DNA from: Microbacterium hydrocarbonoxydans
GTDB taxonomy: Bacteria; Actinomycetota; Actinomycetes; Actinomycetales; Microbacteriaceae
Length of the DNA: 64,000 bases
Direction: 5' to 3'
NCBI RefSeq assembly: GCF_023715885.1
Contig: NZ_JAMBOY010000004.1
Coordinates: 124,001 to 188,000, forward strand
Part shown: positions 63,797 through 64,000 of the stretch, in pieces
Layout: each line of letters begins with the position of its first letter
How positions within the stretch are numbered: position 1 is the first letter of the stretch
Program-made: the position numbers and the translations under genes
Notes under the pieces: generated by a model
What the model was told of the DNA's origin: nothing
The model's database searches: none
What the model saw: the letters and a program-made list of their open reading frames with translations, nothing else

Positions 63797-64000
63797 TCAG
63801 GCGCGGATGAGGACGAGGCCCGGGAGCTTGTCATGCAGACCCCGCTGATCTGAATCCCAGATGACGGCGGGGATGACGACCACGAGCAGCAGCGTCCGGA
63901 CGATGGGTCGCCAGAGGCCGACCCACCCGCCGTGCAGGCGGACGACCCGCATTCCGAGGATGCGGTGACCGGGACTCCCGCCCGCGGTCGGGATGAACAG
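63797..64000 (-). CDS. RDD family membrane protein (5' part outside window)
   Basis: The last 67 residues plus stop are present. GHRILGMRVVRLHGG and VGLWRPIVRTLLLVVVIPA, then WDSDQRGLHDKLPGLVLI are the standard C-terminal end of RDD proteins (the Asp in DSDQRGLHDK is characteristic). RDD proteins are small polytopic membrane proteins of poorly defined function, often next to glnA in actinobacteria. The stop is 7 nt from the RimB stop, convergent. Confidence 0.85.
   Translation of the reverse strand: MFIPTAGGSPGHRILGMRVVRLHGGWVGLWRPIVRTLLLVVVIPAVIWDSDQRGLHDKLPGLVLIRA

Overview
The window reads as chromosomal DNA of a high-GC actinobacterium of the family Microbacteriaceae, most likely Microbacterium or a close relative. 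The reasons are the GC-rich codon use, the many GTG starts, the core order dxs, acnA, DUF3159, DUF3710, dut, DUF3093, DUF4193, sepH, parC, parE, DUF7455, sigA, and small families typical of Microbacteriaceae such as DUF7882. There is no rRNA, insertion sequence, prophage or CRISPR array. At least 14 start codons lie 6-8 nt behind a TANNNT -10 hexamer, so leaderless translation appears common.

Layout. 1-4073 (minus) is the N-terminal part of a giant secreted DUF11-repeat protein. It is followed by a TetR regulator with a zinc alcohol dehydrogenase. 6.0-7.4 kb holds a short BLUF blue-light sensor with three small genes. 7.6-9.6 kb holds small unknown genes and four tRNA genes (Val-GAC, Cys, Gly on minus; Val-CAC on plus). 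9.7-16 kb holds an SPW membrane protein, an orphan PemK/MazF toxin, an ammonium transporter, ZapE, a rhodanese with SufE, and a membrane-anchored hydrolase. 15.9-21.1 kb is DUF3000, ribonuclease D, thiolase and the FadB-type enzyme. 21.2-27.5 kb is a divergent lipid cluster: AGPS-like oxidase, lipid kinase and GMC oxidase against TetR and glycerol-3-phosphate dehydrogenase. 27.6-41 kb is a Band 7 protein and then the conserved core block from dxs to parC.

Two accessory inserts interrupt the core. Between parC and parE lies a four-gene overlapping cassette (extended SDR, metallo-beta-lactamase fold, PaaK-like adenylating enzyme, KAS III-like condensing enzyme) divergent from a glycosyltransferase. 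Between DUF7455 and sigA lie two mutually incomplete alanine-racemase genes, a sugar-transfer-associated ATP-grasp enzyme and an F420-0 glutamate-ligase homologue. After sigA come PAC2, pepA, lpd and sucB, an unknown membrane protein, DUF4191, a RimK-RCK fusion divergent from a RimB-type protease, and the end of an RDD protein that continues past the right edge.

The most interesting leads are the split alanine-racemase pair, the KAS III cassette (Ole-like in logic but with different enzyme folds), the RimK-RCK/RimB pair, the BLUF cluster, and several strong unexplained dyads upstream of acnA, sigA and the first TetR gene.
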